Positions 32,231-40,865 of a DNA stretch of 64,000 nt are shown one piece after another (the stretch's first letter is position 1; the number at the start of each line of letters is the position of its first letter). Source of the stretch: Arthrobacter sp. S39 (lineage in GTDB: Bacteria; Actinomycetota; Actinomycetes; Actinomycetales; Micrococcaceae); NCBI RefSeq assembly GCF_004320525.1, contig NZ_SIHX01000013.1:1-64000 (forward strand). Direction: 5' to 3'. A program made the position numbers and the translations under genes. The notes under the pieces are model-generated. The model did no database searches. It saw nothing but the letters and a program-made list of their open reading frames with translations, and was not told the origin of the DNA.

Positions 32231-33871
32231 CTAGGACTCTATCCGGTCGTCTTGGAGAACGGTGAATCCCCTGGCTGTCAAGGCGTTCCGGAGTTCCACC
32301 CTGTCGTCGAGGGCAACGTTGACGCCCTTCACTTCCTGCCAGACCTCGTGTCCGCGGCCGGCCACGAGGATGGTGTCCTGCGGCCCGGCGAGTTCCACGG
32401 CCTGCCGGATGGCGGCGTCGCGCGGGAAGATTTCAAGGATGCGGCACGCAAGCGAAGCCTGTTCCTTCGCCTCCAGGGCCCCTGCCAGCACGTCCGCGCG
32501 GATCGCCGCAGCGTCCTCATCGTGCGGGTCGTCGTCGGTCACGATGACGGTGTCGGCGAGGGTGGCCGCGATGGCGCCCATGGCCGGGCGCTTCCCCTGG
32601 TCCCGCTGCCCGGTGGCGCCGAACACGACGATCAGGCTGGACCCCGGCTGCGGGGACCGCACGGCTTCCAGTGCGCGCGCCAGGGCGTCGGTGTTGTGGG
32701 CAAAATCAACAACCGCGGCCGGCGACTCGGAGACCAGCTGCATGCGGCCCGGGACTGCCACGGTGAACGGATCGTGTTCATCCAGGGCGGCCTGGACTGC
32801 CGCCACGTCCACGCCGCTGGCCAGGACCATGACGGCGGCCAGGGCCGCGTTGGCCACATTGAAGCTGCCCGGGAGGCCGGTGTGGACGTTCAGGGACGCA
32901 CCGCCAGGCCCGGTGAGGGTGAAGTCCGTGCCGAGTCCGCGCGCCGTCGCCGACGCGACCGTCCAGTCTGCGGGAGCCCCGGCTGATGTGGCCGCAAGGG
33001 TCGTGACCGGGATCTCCGTTGTGGAGGCAAGCTGCCGGCCCCAGGAATCGTCGACAGTCACCACTGCATGGCGGGCGCGCGGGGGCGTGAAGAGTTCGGC
33101 CTTGGTCTGGAAGTAGTCGTCCATGGTTCCGTGCAGGTCCAGGTGGTCCTGCGTGAGGTTGGTGAACCCTGCAACGTCGAAGACCACCCCGTCGACGCGC
33201 TGGAAGGACACGGCGTGTGAGGAGACTTCCATGGATGCGGCGTCCAGTCCCCGCTCCCGCATCAGTGCCAGCAGTGCGTGGACATCCGGTGACTCCGGAG
33301 TGGTCAGCAGGCTGGGAATGGGATCGCCGCCGGCCTTGATTTCAATGGTGCCGATCAGCCCTGTCTGCAGGCCCAGGGCACGCAGCAGGGCATTGATGAA
33401 GTAGGTGGTGGTTGTCTTGCCGTTGGTACCTGTGACACCGAACAGCGTGGGCTTTCCGCCGGCCGGAGGCTGGCTGCCGTAGATCATGGCGGACAGGGGC
33501 CCCACCACATTCCGCGGGCTGGCAACCACCAGGACCGGAACGGACGTGTCGGCAGAGAGCGCGAGGAGGCGTGCGCCGGCGTCGTCCGTCAGTACGGCCG
33601 CCGCCCCGGCGTCTATTGCCTGGGACACAAAGTCCGCGCCGTGCCGAGTTGCCCCGGGAAGGGCGACGTAAAGGTCGCCCGGCTCAACGGTGCGTGAGTT
33701 CAGGGAGATCCCGGTGATGGTGACCGATGCCGAGTGGCCGGGAACTGACACGCCCACGGATTCGCCGATGCTGTCCAGGCGCACCGCGGAAACGGACGTG
33801 GGCCTGAACTGCGACGTGGCGGATCCCCCGGCCGGAAAAGTATTGGCGCCGGGGGCATTGTGATCTGACAA
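32231..33871 (-). CDS. murE: UDP-MurNAc-L-Ala-D-Glu ligase MurE, probably L-lysine adding
   Basis: MurE adds the third stem residue. The ATP loop is LFGVTGTNGKTTTTYFINAL and the substrate blocks are TTPESPDVHALLALM, MEVSSHAVSFQRVDG and FTNLTQDHLDLHGT. The specificity motif, DNPR in diaminopimelate-adding enzymes, is replaced here by VTDDDPHDED; loss of the arginine fits L-lysine addition, as expected for Arthrobacter A3-alpha peptidoglycan. The start is an uncommon TTG at 33871, supported by GGAGA six to seven bases upstream. A 30-residue disordered N-terminus precedes the first domain. Length 546. Confidence 0.95.
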   Translation of the reverse strand: MSDHNAPGANTFPAGGSATSQFRPTSVSAVRLDSIGESVGVSVPGHSASVTITGISLNSRTVEPGDLYVALPGATRHGADFVSQAIDAGAAAVLTDDAGARLLALSADTSVPVLVVASPRNVVGPLSAMIYGSQPPAGGKPTLFGVTGTNGKTTTTYFINALLRALGLQTGLIGTIEIKAGGDPIPSLLTTPESPDVHALLALMRERGLDAASMEVSSHAVSFQRVDGVVFDVAGFTNLTQDHLDLHGTMDDYFQTKAELFTPPRARHAVVTVDDSWGRQLASTTEIPVTTLAATSAGAPADWTVASATARGLGTDFTLTGPGGASLNVHTGLPGSFNVANAALAAVMVLASGVDVAAVQAALDEHDPFTVAVPGRMQLVSESPAAVVDFAHNTDALARALEAVRSPQPGSSLIVVFGATGQRDQGKRPAMGAIAATLADTVIVTDDDPHDEDAAAIRADVLAGALEAKEQASLACRILEIFPRDAAIRQAVELAGPQDTILVAGRGHEVWQEVKGVNVALDDRVELRNALTARGFTVLQDDRIES

Positions 33872-33931
33872 GAGGGTCTCCGAAAGTGCTAGTGGATCGT
33901 GCCAGCGGGCGCTGCTGGGCGTGCGGCCGTA

Positions 33932-35734
33932 CTACTTGGCGTATTGCGGCAGCCGTGCCGGTTCACCGGTGGACGGCTGGACGTTGTAGGTCCGCAGCGC
34001 CTGGCTCATGACTGACCGGAAGACCGGCCCTTGGGTAATGCCGTAGATGCTGCCCTTCGGCCGCTGCAGTACCACCTCAACAATAAACCGCGGATCGTCC
34101 ATCGGCGCCATGCCCACGATGGACGCGGTGTACCCGCAGAATCCTGACTTGCCGTCGTCGCACGGCGATTCCGAGGTGCCCGTCTTGGCGCCGACCCGGT
34201 ATCCGTCAATGGCTGCGTCCTTGATCTGCCCCTCGGTCACGGCGCTTTCCAGGATGTCCTGGACCTGCTGTGCGGTGTTGTCGGATACCACTTGCCGGGG
34301 CGGCTGCTGGACTGCCTTTTCTTCGGATCCGTCCGGTGAAATGTACGAATCGATCAGGCGCGGCTGGAGCATAACGCCGTTGTTGGCGATGGTTTGGAAG
34401 GCGCGCACTGTCTGGAGCGTTGACTGGGATACACCCTGGCCGAACAGTACGGTGTACTCCTGCCTGCCGTCCCACTGGTCCGCCGGCGTGAGGATGCCCG
34501 AGGCGGTGGAGGGAAGGCCGACGTCCGGCGCCTCCCCGATGCCGAACTTCTGCAGCCAGTCGTGCCGTTGTTCCTTGCTGAGCCGCTGGCCTGCCATGAC
34601 CGTTCCCGTGTTCATGGACCAGCCAAGGATGCCGGCGAGGGTCCGCTCCTCGGTGCCGTGGGCAAACGAGTCGCTGAAGGTCTGGCCATCCACGGTGTAC
34701 GACGGCGGGAGGGTGAACGTGTCCAGCGGACTGGATTTGCCTTCCTCAATCAGCGCCGCGGCAGTGATCATCTTCTCCACGGACCCTGGCTCGTAGGCGG
34801 CCGCCACGGAGCGGACGCCGCGGTCCTTGGCTGCCACCAGGCCGGGGTTGTTGGGGTCGGGGGAATTGGTGTCGGCCATGGCGATGAGGTTGCCGGTCTT
34901 GGCGTCCATCACGATGATGATGCCCCACTCGGCGCCCAGTTTGTCCGACTGGCTCTGGATGGCCTGCTGGGCAAAGTACTGGAGGTCGGAGTTGAGCGTG
35001 AGCTTGACATCCTTGCCGTCCTCCGGGGGCGTGAGTTCGTCCAGGCCGACCGGAATCCTGAGGCCGTCGGCACCGATCTCGAAGAGCCGCTTGCCGTCTT
35101 TGCCTTTCAACAGCTCATCCTGCGTTTGCTCGATTCCCGCCTGGCCCGTGTACCCGTCCTGGAGGAAGCCAACAATGCCGCCTGCCACCGAACCGTTGGG
35201 ATAGACGCGCTTGCTCACGCCCTCCGTGACGATGCCGGGGATCTGCATCTTGGAAATCCTGTCCTCAACGTCAGGCTTCAGGTCCTTGGCCACGATGTAG
35301 TAGCGGGATTCTCCGGTGACGGCCTTGCGGACGTCATCCTTGTCCATTCCGAGTGCCCCGGCCAGCTCGGAAATCCCCTGGTCGCGGGAGACATCAACGA
35401 GTTTTTCCTGGCCGTCCACGGTTTCGAGGCGCTTGAAGGTTTCCGTTTTGGTATTGACGGTCTGGTCCACCACCACGTTGTACCGGATAACGCTGTTCGC
35501 CAGGACGGTGCCGTCAGCATCCAGGATGCTTCCACGCTCGGCCGGCAGGACAGTCTGGGTCATCCGCTTGTTCAGGGCCGCTTCGGCCATGCCGCCGACG
35601 TCCAGCCCCTGGACCAGGAACAGCTTGCCGCCTACCACCAGGAGCAGGGTGAGCATGATGCCCAGGCCGAGGCGCAGCCGTCTGGTGGCGTTGGGCACCT
35701 TGCCGTTCTTCGACTTGCCGGTCCTCTGCGCCAC
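33932..35734 (-). CDS. ftsI: Septal class B penicillin-binding protein (PBP2/FtsI)
   Basis: This is the transpeptidase that crosslinks septal peptidoglycan. One N-terminal membrane anchor (LRLGLGIMLTLLLVVGGKLFL) is followed by a PBP dimerisation region (LPAERGSILDADGTVLANS) and the transpeptidase domain. The active-site serine is in EPGSVEKMITAAAL (SxxK), the SxN motif is SMN in GWSMNTGTVM, and the KTG motif is in VGAKTGTSESP. Length 600. GTG start at 35734 with AAGGAA upstream. A pair of cysteines (CDDGKSGFCG) near the KTG motif could form a disulfide outside the membrane. The gap to murE is 60 bases. Confidence 0.96.
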   Translation of the reverse strand: MAQRTGKSKNGKVPNATRRLRLGLGIMLTLLLVVGGKLFLVQGLDVGGMAEAALNKRMTQTVLPAERGSILDADGTVLANSVIRYNVVVDQTVNTKTETFKRLETVDGQEKLVDVSRDQGISELAGALGMDKDDVRKAVTGESRYYIVAKDLKPDVEDRISKMQIPGIVTEGVSKRVYPNGSVAGGIVGFLQDGYTGQAGIEQTQDELLKGKDGKRLFEIGADGLRIPVGLDELTPPEDGKDVKLTLNSDLQYFAQQAIQSQSDKLGAEWGIIIVMDAKTGNLIAMADTNSPDPNNPGLVAAKDRGVRSVAAAYEPGSVEKMITAAALIEEGKSSPLDTFTLPPSYTVDGQTFSDSFAHGTEERTLAGILGWSMNTGTVMAGQRLSKEQRHDWLQKFGIGEAPDVGLPSTASGILTPADQWDGRQEYTVLFGQGVSQSTLQTVRAFQTIANNGVMLQPRLIDSYISPDGSEEKAVQQPPRQVVSDNTAQQVQDILESAVTEGQIKDAAIDGYRVGAKTGTSESPCDDGKSGFCGYTASIVGMAPMDDPRFIVEVVLQRPKGSIYGITQGPVFRSVMSQALRTYNVQPSTGEPARLPQYAK

Positions 35735-35776
35735 CCTGAATTCCTTGCTGTTTGCTGTGTTGCCTGTCAGTGCCAG

Positions 35777-36463
35777 TTACTGCCCGGGCGTCTTCTGTTC
35801 CGGTGCCGGCACGGAGCCGCCGTGGAGTTCCTTGGCCGCTGCAGGGGCTGCTGCCGGCGGATTCGCAGGGGCCTGAGCGGCAGCCTGCGCGGCCGGCGGA
35901 TTTGCGGCAGGTTCTTCAGTCACCGGCTTCCGGCTGGCCAGCGGTTCCCCGGTGCTTGCCGGCGGGACCACGTTCAACTGCCCGGCAACTGCCGGCGCCG
36001 GGATGACGGCACCGGCGTTTCCGCCCTTGACGGCCGGTGTCGCCTTGCCGGTGACCGCCAGGGTTGAAAGGTCGATCTGGCCTTTAACCGTGGATGCCAC
36101 CATTCCCAGGTCTGCAGCCTTGGCCGCCAGGTTCTGGGGAGCTTCGAAGTTCTGCACCTGTTGCGTCAGATCCTGGTTTTGCTTGGTCAGCGTGCTTTGC
36201 TTGCCCCGGAGTTCCACGAGCTGGTACTGGGCGGTGGACACCGAGATGTTCAGCACCAGGACGGCCACGAGTGCGACGGCGAGCAGCGCAAAGCAGAGGA
36301 CAACAAAGGGCGCGCGGCGCTTCCTGGGAGCGGTGCGCACCACCGAGAGAGGGGTGCGGGCCTTGCGGACCGGGCCGGGAGCGCCGGCGGGAGTGGGCCC
36401 AATCGCAGGCGCAGCGCTGCCGGAGACGACCGGAAAGTTCTTGGCGGCGGCTGCGGTGCTCAT
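35777..36463 (-). CDS. ftsL: FtsL-like septum formation protein, 228 aa
   Basis: This is a bitopic protein with a basic Pro-rich cytoplasmic tail, a single membrane segment (PFVVLCFALLAVALVAVLVLNI) and a short periplasmic leucine-zipper coiled coil (STAQYQLVELRGKQSTLTKQ), the FtsL/DivIC layout. After residue 145 comes an Ala/Pro-rich low-complexity tail, common in actinobacterial FtsL and of unknown role. The ATG at 36463 overlaps the rsmH stop (ATGA) and has AGGAG upstream; the longer open frame runs inside rsmH. Its position between rsmH and pbp2 is decisive, since sequence similarity in this family is low. Confidence 0.85.
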   Translation of the reverse strand: MSTAAAAKNFPVVSGSAAPAIGPTPAGAPGPVRKARTPLSVVRTAPRKRRAPFVVLCFALLAVALVAVLVLNISVSTAQYQLVELRGKQSTLTKQNQDLTQQVQNFEAPQNLAAKAADLGMVASTVKGQIDLSTLAVTGKATPAVKGGNAGAVIPAPAVAGQLNVVPPASTGEPLASRKPVTEEPAANPPAAQAAAQAPANPPAAAPAAAKELHGGSVPAPEQKTPGQ

Positions 36464-37452
36464 GCGGTTCTCCTGGTTCTGATGCGTTCCACGGCCCGCA
36501 GCCTTGCTGAGGCAGCGCGCGGGTTTTCGGCGATTTCGACGGCGGTGGGCACCTCGGTGCCCTTCGTGAGGGTCTTGAGTTCGGCTTTGTGTTCCTCCAG
36601 CTCCACCGGAAATCCGAGCGGGGCCGAGGATTTGGAGCCTGCCTGGAAGACGCCCTTGACGATTTTGTCCTCCAGCGAGTGGTAGGACATGACCACAATC
36701 CGTCCGCCAAGTGCCGTTGCTGCGACGGCGGCGGGAACCGCCCGCTCGAGGACGTCCAGCTCTTCGTTGACTTCGATGCGGAGCGCCTGGAAGGTCCGTT
36801 TGGCGGGATGTCCGCCTGACTTGGCCGCGGCGGCCGGAACCACCGAGCGGATCTGTTCGACGAGTTCCCCGGTGGTGGCGAAAGGCTTCACTGCGCGGGC
36901 TGCGACGATCCTGTTGGCAATGCGTCCGGCAAACTTCTCCTCGCCCCATTTGCGGATGATCCGCACGAGTTCGTCTTCGGAGTAGTTGTTGACCACATCT
37001 GCGGCGGTCTGCCCGCGGCTGGTGTCCATCCTCATGTCCAGCGGCGCGTCGAAGGAGTAGGCAAAGCCGCGTTCGCGTTCGTCAAGCTGCAGTGAGGAAA
37101 CCCCGAGGTCCATCAGGATTCCGTGGACTTCACTGACACCGAGGTCGTCAAGGACATCGGCGATCTCATCGTAGACGGCGTGCACCAGGTCAGTCCGTGC
37201 GGAGAACGGCGCCAGCCGTTCGCCGGCCAGGGCCAGTGCTTCCTCGTCGCGGTCGATCCCGATCAGGTGCAGGTCCGGGAAGCGCTGCAACATGGCTTCC
37301 GAGTGGCCGCCCATGCCGAGGGTGGCGTCGATGGCCACAGGGGTGTCTCCCCTCAGCCTCGCGGCCTCAAAGCCCGGGGCCAACAAATTGATGCACCGGT
37401 CCCGAAGGACCGGTACATGGCGTTCGGACGTCGGCTTCGGGTGATCGTTCAT
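36460..37452 (-). CDS. rsmH: 16S rRNA (cytosine-1402-N4) methyltransferase
   Basis: RsmH (MraW) methylates N4 of C1402 in the 16S rRNA decoding centre. The SAM-binding block is AIDATLGMGGHSEAMLQRFP, with LIGIDRDEEAL; GILMDLGVSSLQLDERERGFAYSFDAPLDMRMD is the family signature, and VVMSYHSLEDKIVKGVF is near the C-terminus. The ATG at 37452 is preferred to 37473 because GGAGAGGA lies upstream at good spacing. Length 330. Confidence 0.97.
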   Translation of the reverse strand: MNDHPKPTSERHVPVLRDRCINLLAPGFEAARLRGDTPVAIDATLGMGGHSEAMLQRFPDLHLIGIDRDEEALALAGERLAPFSARTDLVHAVYDEIADVLDDLGVSEVHGILMDLGVSSLQLDERERGFAYSFDAPLDMRMDTSRGQTAADVVNNYSEDELVRIIRKWGEEKFAGRIANRIVAARAVKPFATTGELVEQIRSVVPAAAAKSGGHPAKRTFQALRIEVNEELDVLERAVPAAVAATALGGRIVVMSYHSLEDKIVKGVFQAGSKSSAPLGFPVELEEHKAELKTLTKGTEVPTAVEIAENPRAASARLRAVERIRTRRTA

Positions 37453-37620
37453 GCCTTCGTCCTCTCCTGCCATGATTGCCGTGGTGTTGCTTCTTGAGCC
37501 AGATCCCCATCCGCGCCTGTCGTCCTGCCCGCCTGGCTCCGGGGAAGTGAGCCAGGTTGGCCGGCCGATGGGCGGCTGGAGATCTCGTTCAAGAAGCTTT
37601 GCGCCGTTCCATGCCGGCGA

Positions 37621-38049
37621 TCACAGAATCCCCGGAATGGCGTCGTCAGTCTCAGAGAAGGCTGTTTCCTTCTCTGCGAGGTACTCGTTCCAGGCTTGGG
37701 CGTCCCAGATCTCGGCGCGGGTTCCTGCGCCGATCACGGCCAGTTCCCTGCCGAGGCCTGCGTACTCCCGAAGCGCCGCCGGAATGGTCACGCGCCCCTG
37801 CTTGTCAGGTACCTCGTCCGAGGCTCCAGAGAGAAAGACGCGGATGTAGTCCCGGGCCTGCTTGGAGGAGATGGGCGCCTCCCGCATTTGCTCGTGGACA
37901 CGTGCAAATTCCTGCTCGCTGAAGACGTAGATGCAACGCTCCTGGCCCCTCGTGAGCACCAGGCCGCTGGCAAGTTCCTCGCGGAACTTCGCGGGGAGGA
38001 TAATTCGGCCCTTTTCATCCAAACGGGGCGAGTGGGTGCCAAGAAACAC
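37621..38049 (-). CDS. mraZ: Transcriptional regulator MraZ
   Basis: MraZ is an AbrB-like DNA-binding protein with two SpoVT/AbrB repeats. It forms rings and represses the dcw operon it heads. The two repeats are GTHSPRLDEKGRIILPAKFREEL and a second centred on DEVPDKQGRVTIPAALREYAGL. Start GTG at 38049, length 142. The DNA upstream carries three GTGG repeats at exact 10-bp spacing over the predicted promoter, plus a fourth 32 bp away, matching the known MraZ operator design. A 168-base gap separates it from rsmH. Confidence 0.97.
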   Translation of the reverse strand: MFLGTHSPRLDEKGRIILPAKFREELASGLVLTRGQERCIYVFSEQEFARVHEQMREAPISSKQARDYIRVFLSGASDEVPDKQGRVTIPAALREYAGLGRELAVIGAGTRAEIWDAQAWNEYLAEKETAFSETDDAIPGIL

Positions 38050-38116
38050 CGGCCCACCGCCTGTCTGCTGTCAGGAACTGCACATCCCCTGTGTTGCAAC
38101 TACCCTCTTATGCCCT

Positions 38117-38172
38117 CCACATTACTCCACTTTCCCCCACAGTCAACGCAAGATTGGCGCAGATTCCCCCAC
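38117..38172. promoter_or_regulatory. MraZ operator: GTGG direct repeats
   Basis: On the minus strand GTGG occurs at 38140-38137, 38130-38127 and 38120-38117, exactly 10 bp apart, within GTGGGGGAAA, GTGGAGTAAT and GTGGAGGGCA. A fourth copy within AAAGTGGGGGAA sits at 38172-38169, 32 bp from its nearest neighbour. MraZ is known to bind short TGGG-type direct repeats spaced about one helical turn apart. Confidence 0.7.
38119..38146 (-). promoter_or_regulatory. Predicted mraZ/dcw promoter
   Basis: TTGACT (38146-38141) and TAATGT (38124-38119) are separated by 16 bp on the minus strand. All three closely spaced GTGG repeats lie in the spacer or across the -10, so bound MraZ would block RNA polymerase. 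Confidence 0.6.
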
Positions 38173-38280
38173 TTTAGGGAATTGGGCCCGCAAATCCGGC
38201 GATTCCTGGGGTGGTGGAAAGTGGAGGGCTTTTTGCATGCCGAGGAGCGTCCGGGCAGCCGGTTTCAGTGCGCGGTTAAA

Positions 38281-38310
38281 GCAAAAGACCCGCCGTGGCG
38301 GGTCTTTTGC
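38281..38310 (-). terminator. Rho-independent-like terminator after the DUF3040 gene
   Basis: GCAAAAGACCCGCC pairs perfectly with GGCGGGTCTTTTGC over 14 bp with a two-base loop. Read leftward, the 3' arm itself ends in a CTTTTGC run. It isolates the mraZ promoter from upstream transcription. Confidence 0.8.
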
Positions 38311-38423
38311 AGGAATTACTGGTGTGGCTTACTGAATGGCCGCTTTCGCGGGGCGCATCGGAGCTGGAGCGGGGGTCAGGTGGTGCGGAATGGAGGAGTC
38401 CGGTGGCCTGGCGGCCGGTTGGA

Positions 38424-38798
38424 TCAGGAGTCGCCGCGGCGCCGCTCGTCCCAGCGTTCCTCAAGGCTGCTCATGAAGGAACTCCTGGCTTTGCCCGGCT
38501 TCCCTGGACGGCCGCCGCTGCCGGACTTTCCGGGTGCCGAGCTGCGCATCGTCGCGAAGTAGACGCCGGCTCCCATCACCACAAATCCCAGGACGCCGAC
38601 GAAGATGTTCTGGAGGGTGACGCCAACAAGCAGGAGGAAAATCCCGGCGAGGGCGCAGAGAACGCCGATCACCACATGCCGCGTGGACCATGAGCGCCCT
38701 GGATCAGACCCCATGGAATTCGCGAATTTTGGATCGTCCTCGTGCAGCTGCTTTTCCAATTGTTCAAGCAGCTTCTGTTCGTGCTCCGAGAGCGGCAT
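38424..38798 (-). CDS. DUF3040 membrane protein, 124 aa
   Basis: The actinobacteria-specific DUF3040 family has an N-terminal PLSEHEQKLLEQLEKQLHEDDPKFA helix followed by two membrane segments (TRHVVIGVLCALAGIFLLLVGV and IFVGVLGFVVMGAGVYFATM). A basic Gly/Lys-rich tail ends in SLEERWDERRRGDS. The function is unknown; the gene commonly sits next to the dcw cluster, as here. The ATG at 38798 is placed ideally after AAGGAGG, and the adjacent GTG one codon upstream is too close to the ribosome site. It ends at a strong terminator. Confidence 0.9.
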   Translation of the reverse strand: MPLSEHEQKLLEQLEKQLHEDDPKFANSMGSDPGRSWSTRHVVIGVLCALAGIFLLLVGVTLQNIFVGVLGFVVMGAGVYFATMRSSAPGKSGSGGRPGKPGKARSSFMSSLEERWDERRRGDS

Positions 38799-38932
38799 CA
38801 CGACCTCCTTAAGTAGGCCAACGTCCGGGCTGGGCCCAGCCAGTACTTCTGCTCCGATAACGACCGGACTCCCGTACGAGTTCCCGCACCGCCGTCACTG
38901 GCGGAACGGGAGCGGTATGTCCAGTCGTTCGA

Positions 38933-38958
38933 AAACTATGTATATATAAGGATAGTTT
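38933..38958. promoter_or_regulatory. AT-rich inverted repeat upstream of the DUF3040 gene
   Basis: AAACTAT (38933-38939) and ATAGTTT (38952-38958) form a perfect 7-bp inverted repeat around an AT-rich 12-base centre (TATATA). It lies 135-160 bases upstream of the DUF3040 start and just downstream of the dinB stop, probably within the DUF3040 promoter. No regulator can be named. Confidence 0.4.
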
Positions 38959-39037
38959 GTCGAGAGCCGTTCTGAAAGACAGCAATGACTTTCGTCAAGG
39001 GGCTCGACGACGGAAAAGACGCAGCAGGGGGCAGGAA

Positions 39038-40264
39038 CTAGGCTGAACCTTTTCCGGAATCCAACAGGCGTGCCGGGAGCACGGATTTATTGCCAAATTT
39101 CCGGCTCACTTTGTCCAATGCCTGTTCAGCTGCCCGCCAGTTGTCATCCCTGCGGTCCAGGCTGAGCTGCAGGGAGGTCTGGGCCGTTTCCTCCAGCTGT
39201 TCTGCCCGGACGCCCACCAGCCGCACCGTCATGCTTCGGTCACCGAGTGACTCCAGGAGCTGGAGTACAACGGCGTAGATCATTTGCGTACTGTCCACCG
39301 GCGTGTGCACCGTCCGGCTACGGGTGATGGTGGAGAAGTCCGCGTAGCGCAGCTTCAAGGCCACCGTCCTGGCCACCATTCCGGAACTGCGCAACCGCTC
39401 CGCTGTCCGGTGCGACAGGCGCAGCAGTTCGCGGTGCAGGAGGGCATTATCGGCGGTGTCGACGGCAAAGGTTTCCTCGGCTCCGATGCTCTTCTCAAGC
39501 CGCACCGGGGTCACTGGACGCGGGTCGATCCCCCAGGACAGCTGGTAGACATGCTCGCCCGTGGCGCCCAGGGTCCGTTTCAGGGTGTGAAGCGGGGTGG
39601 CGGCAAGATCCGCAACGGTCCTGATTCCCATCCGCGCGAGGACCTCGGCAGTCTTTGCTCCCACTCCCCACAAGGCACCAACCGGCAGGCTGTGCAAGTA
39701 GGGGACGGTTTCTTCCGGCCCGATCAGGAGCAGTCCGTCGGGTTTGCACCGCGTGGATGCGATCTTGGCCACGAACTTGCTCGCGGCGATACCCACCGAG
39801 GCGGTGATGCCGAGTTCGGCGGCTACGCGGCGCCTGATCAGTTCGCCGATGTCACGGGGCGGGCCGAGCCGCCGGATGGCACCGCCAACGTCAAGGAAGG
39901 CCTCATCGACGCTGAGCGGTTCGACCAGATCGGTGACCGATTCAAAAATCCCCATCAGCTGGGCGGAGACCTCGTAGTACAGCTTGTGCCGCGGTTCGAT
40001 GATGACAGCCCTGGGACACATCCGTGCTGCGATGACCATTGGCATGGCGGACTTCACACCGAATTTCCGGGCCTCGTATGAGGCGGACAGCACCACCGAA
40101 CGGTCTGCGGGGTAACCCACAATGACAGGCTTGCCGCGGAGTTCAGGCCGGGTACGCAACTCGACGGTGACAAAGAAAGCGTCCATGTCCACATGCATGA
40201 TGGGCGTACGGCGGAGCTCCCGAAGACCCGCTTCGGTGTGCTGATTCATCCCGTCCGGCCCCAC
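39038..40264 (-). CDS. dinB: DNA polymerase IV (Y-family, DinB)
   Basis: This is a translesion polymerase. Catalytic motifs are IMHVDMDAFFVTVE near residue 23 and LVEPLSVDEAFLDVGG near residue 115. The helix-hairpin-helix GVGAKTAEVLARMGIRTVADLA and a little-finger domain (KSIGAEETFAVDT...) follow. At 408 residues it is a full-length DinB2-type enzyme. No beta-clamp-binding QLxLF tail is obvious at the C-terminus (LLDSGKGSA). The GTG at 40264 has TAGGAT six bases upstream, which argues for it over the ATG at 40249. No LexA box is seen, so SOS control is not indicated. Confidence 0.95.
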   Translation of the reverse strand: MGPDGMNQHTEAGLRELRRTPIMHVDMDAFFVTVELRTRPELRGKPVIVGYPADRSVVLSASYEARKFGVKSAMPMVIAARMCPRAVIIEPRHKLYYEVSAQLMGIFESVTDLVEPLSVDEAFLDVGGAIRRLGPPRDIGELIRRRVAAELGITASVGIAASKFVAKIASTRCKPDGLLLIGPEETVPYLHSLPVGALWGVGAKTAEVLARMGIRTVADLAATPLHTLKRTLGATGEHVYQLSWGIDPRPVTPVRLEKSIGAEETFAVDTADNALLHRELLRLSHRTAERLRSSGMVARTVALKLRYADFSTITRSRTVHTPVDSTQMIYAVVLQLLESLGDRSMTVRLVGVRAEQLEETAQTSLQLSLDRRDDNWRAAEQALDKVSRKFGNKSVLPARLLDSGKGSA

Positions 40265-40270
40265 GAAACA

Positions 40271-40276
40271 ATCCTA
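40271..40276 (-). promoter_or_regulatory. -10 element, leaderless start of dinB
   Basis: TAGGAT is followed by TGTTTC and then the GTG at 40264. This supports the longer N-terminus. Confidence 0.5.
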
Positions 40277-40337
40277 TCCGCTGGTACTGACTAAACTGGA
40301 GGCTGAATCCGGCATCAACACCAGGAGGAAAGTCCCT

Positions 40338-40865
40338 GTGACGGTCATTGGAAGTCTTAAGCCAACAGGATCGGCCGCCCTCGTGGCCATCGCAGCGCTG
40401 GCACTGGCCGCCTGCAGCCCCGCGGCACCGGGAGTAACCACGCCGTCCTCCGCCACTTCCCCGCAAACCTCCGGCCAGCCCACGGCCACGGCGTCGGCCA
40501 GCCCCTCGGCCTCACCCGGGACTTCAGCGACCGTGGGCGCGCTCGTCGCCGGGTTCCCACAGCAGCTTCTTCCCGCCATGCCGGGAGCCACCGTGATTTC
40601 CAGCAGCTTCGACAAGTCAGCGACGCCGGCAACCGTTGCGCTGGTGGGCAGCATCTCCGGCCCGCCCGCACCCGTCCTCGAGTTCTACACCAAGGCCCTT
40701 GAAGCCCAGGGCTTCAAGGCGGTGCCAGGCGAAACCGTGGGCGCCGTGGCGTCCAAGGACTTCGTCCGGGGCGACAACGAGACCGTGAACCTTGCGGTGG
40801 TGGAAACCGCGGGCGTTTCCACGTTCACCATCGGCGCCAACGTGGCAGCTGAGTCAGCCAAGTGA
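40338..40865 (+). CDS. Putative lipoprotein, 175 aa
   Basis: The N-terminal signal peptide ends in a lipobox LALAAC at about residues 21-26, so the mature protein should be a diacylglyceryl-anchored lipoprotein. A 40-residue Thr/Ser/Pro/Ala-rich spacer follows, then a small domain (residues about 65-175: LVAGFPQQLLPAMPGATVISSSF...VLEFYTKALEAQGFKAVPG) that I do not recognise. AGGAGG precedes the GTG. Its stop overlaps the start of the polyprenyl synthetase in GTGA, so the two are made together. The function is unknown. Confidence 0.85.
   Translation: MTVIGSLKPTGSAALVAIAALALAACSPAAPGVTTPSSATSPQTSGQPTATASASPSASPGTSATVGALVAGFPQQLLPAMPGATVISSSFDKSATPATVALVGSISGPPAPVLEFYTKALEAQGFKAVPGETVGAVASKDFVRGDNETVNLAVVETAGVSTFTIGANVAAESAK

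Larger units (their letters stand above)
38050..38423 (-). other. Intergenic region before mraZ (374 bp)
   Basis: From left to right it holds the roughly 60-base mraZ leader, the mraZ promoter with overlapping GTGG repeats (38117-38172), an unremarkable GC-rich stretch with some A-rich spots, the DUF3040 terminator (38281-38310), and about 110 bases with no evident signal. I see no protein-coding potential that I can support. Confidence 0.7.

Noticed and set aside
38926..38935. LexA half-site GTTCGAAAAC near dinB
   Set aside because: Only one half of the TCGAAC-N4-GTTCGA palindrome is present, and it lies downstream of dinB, not at its promoter.
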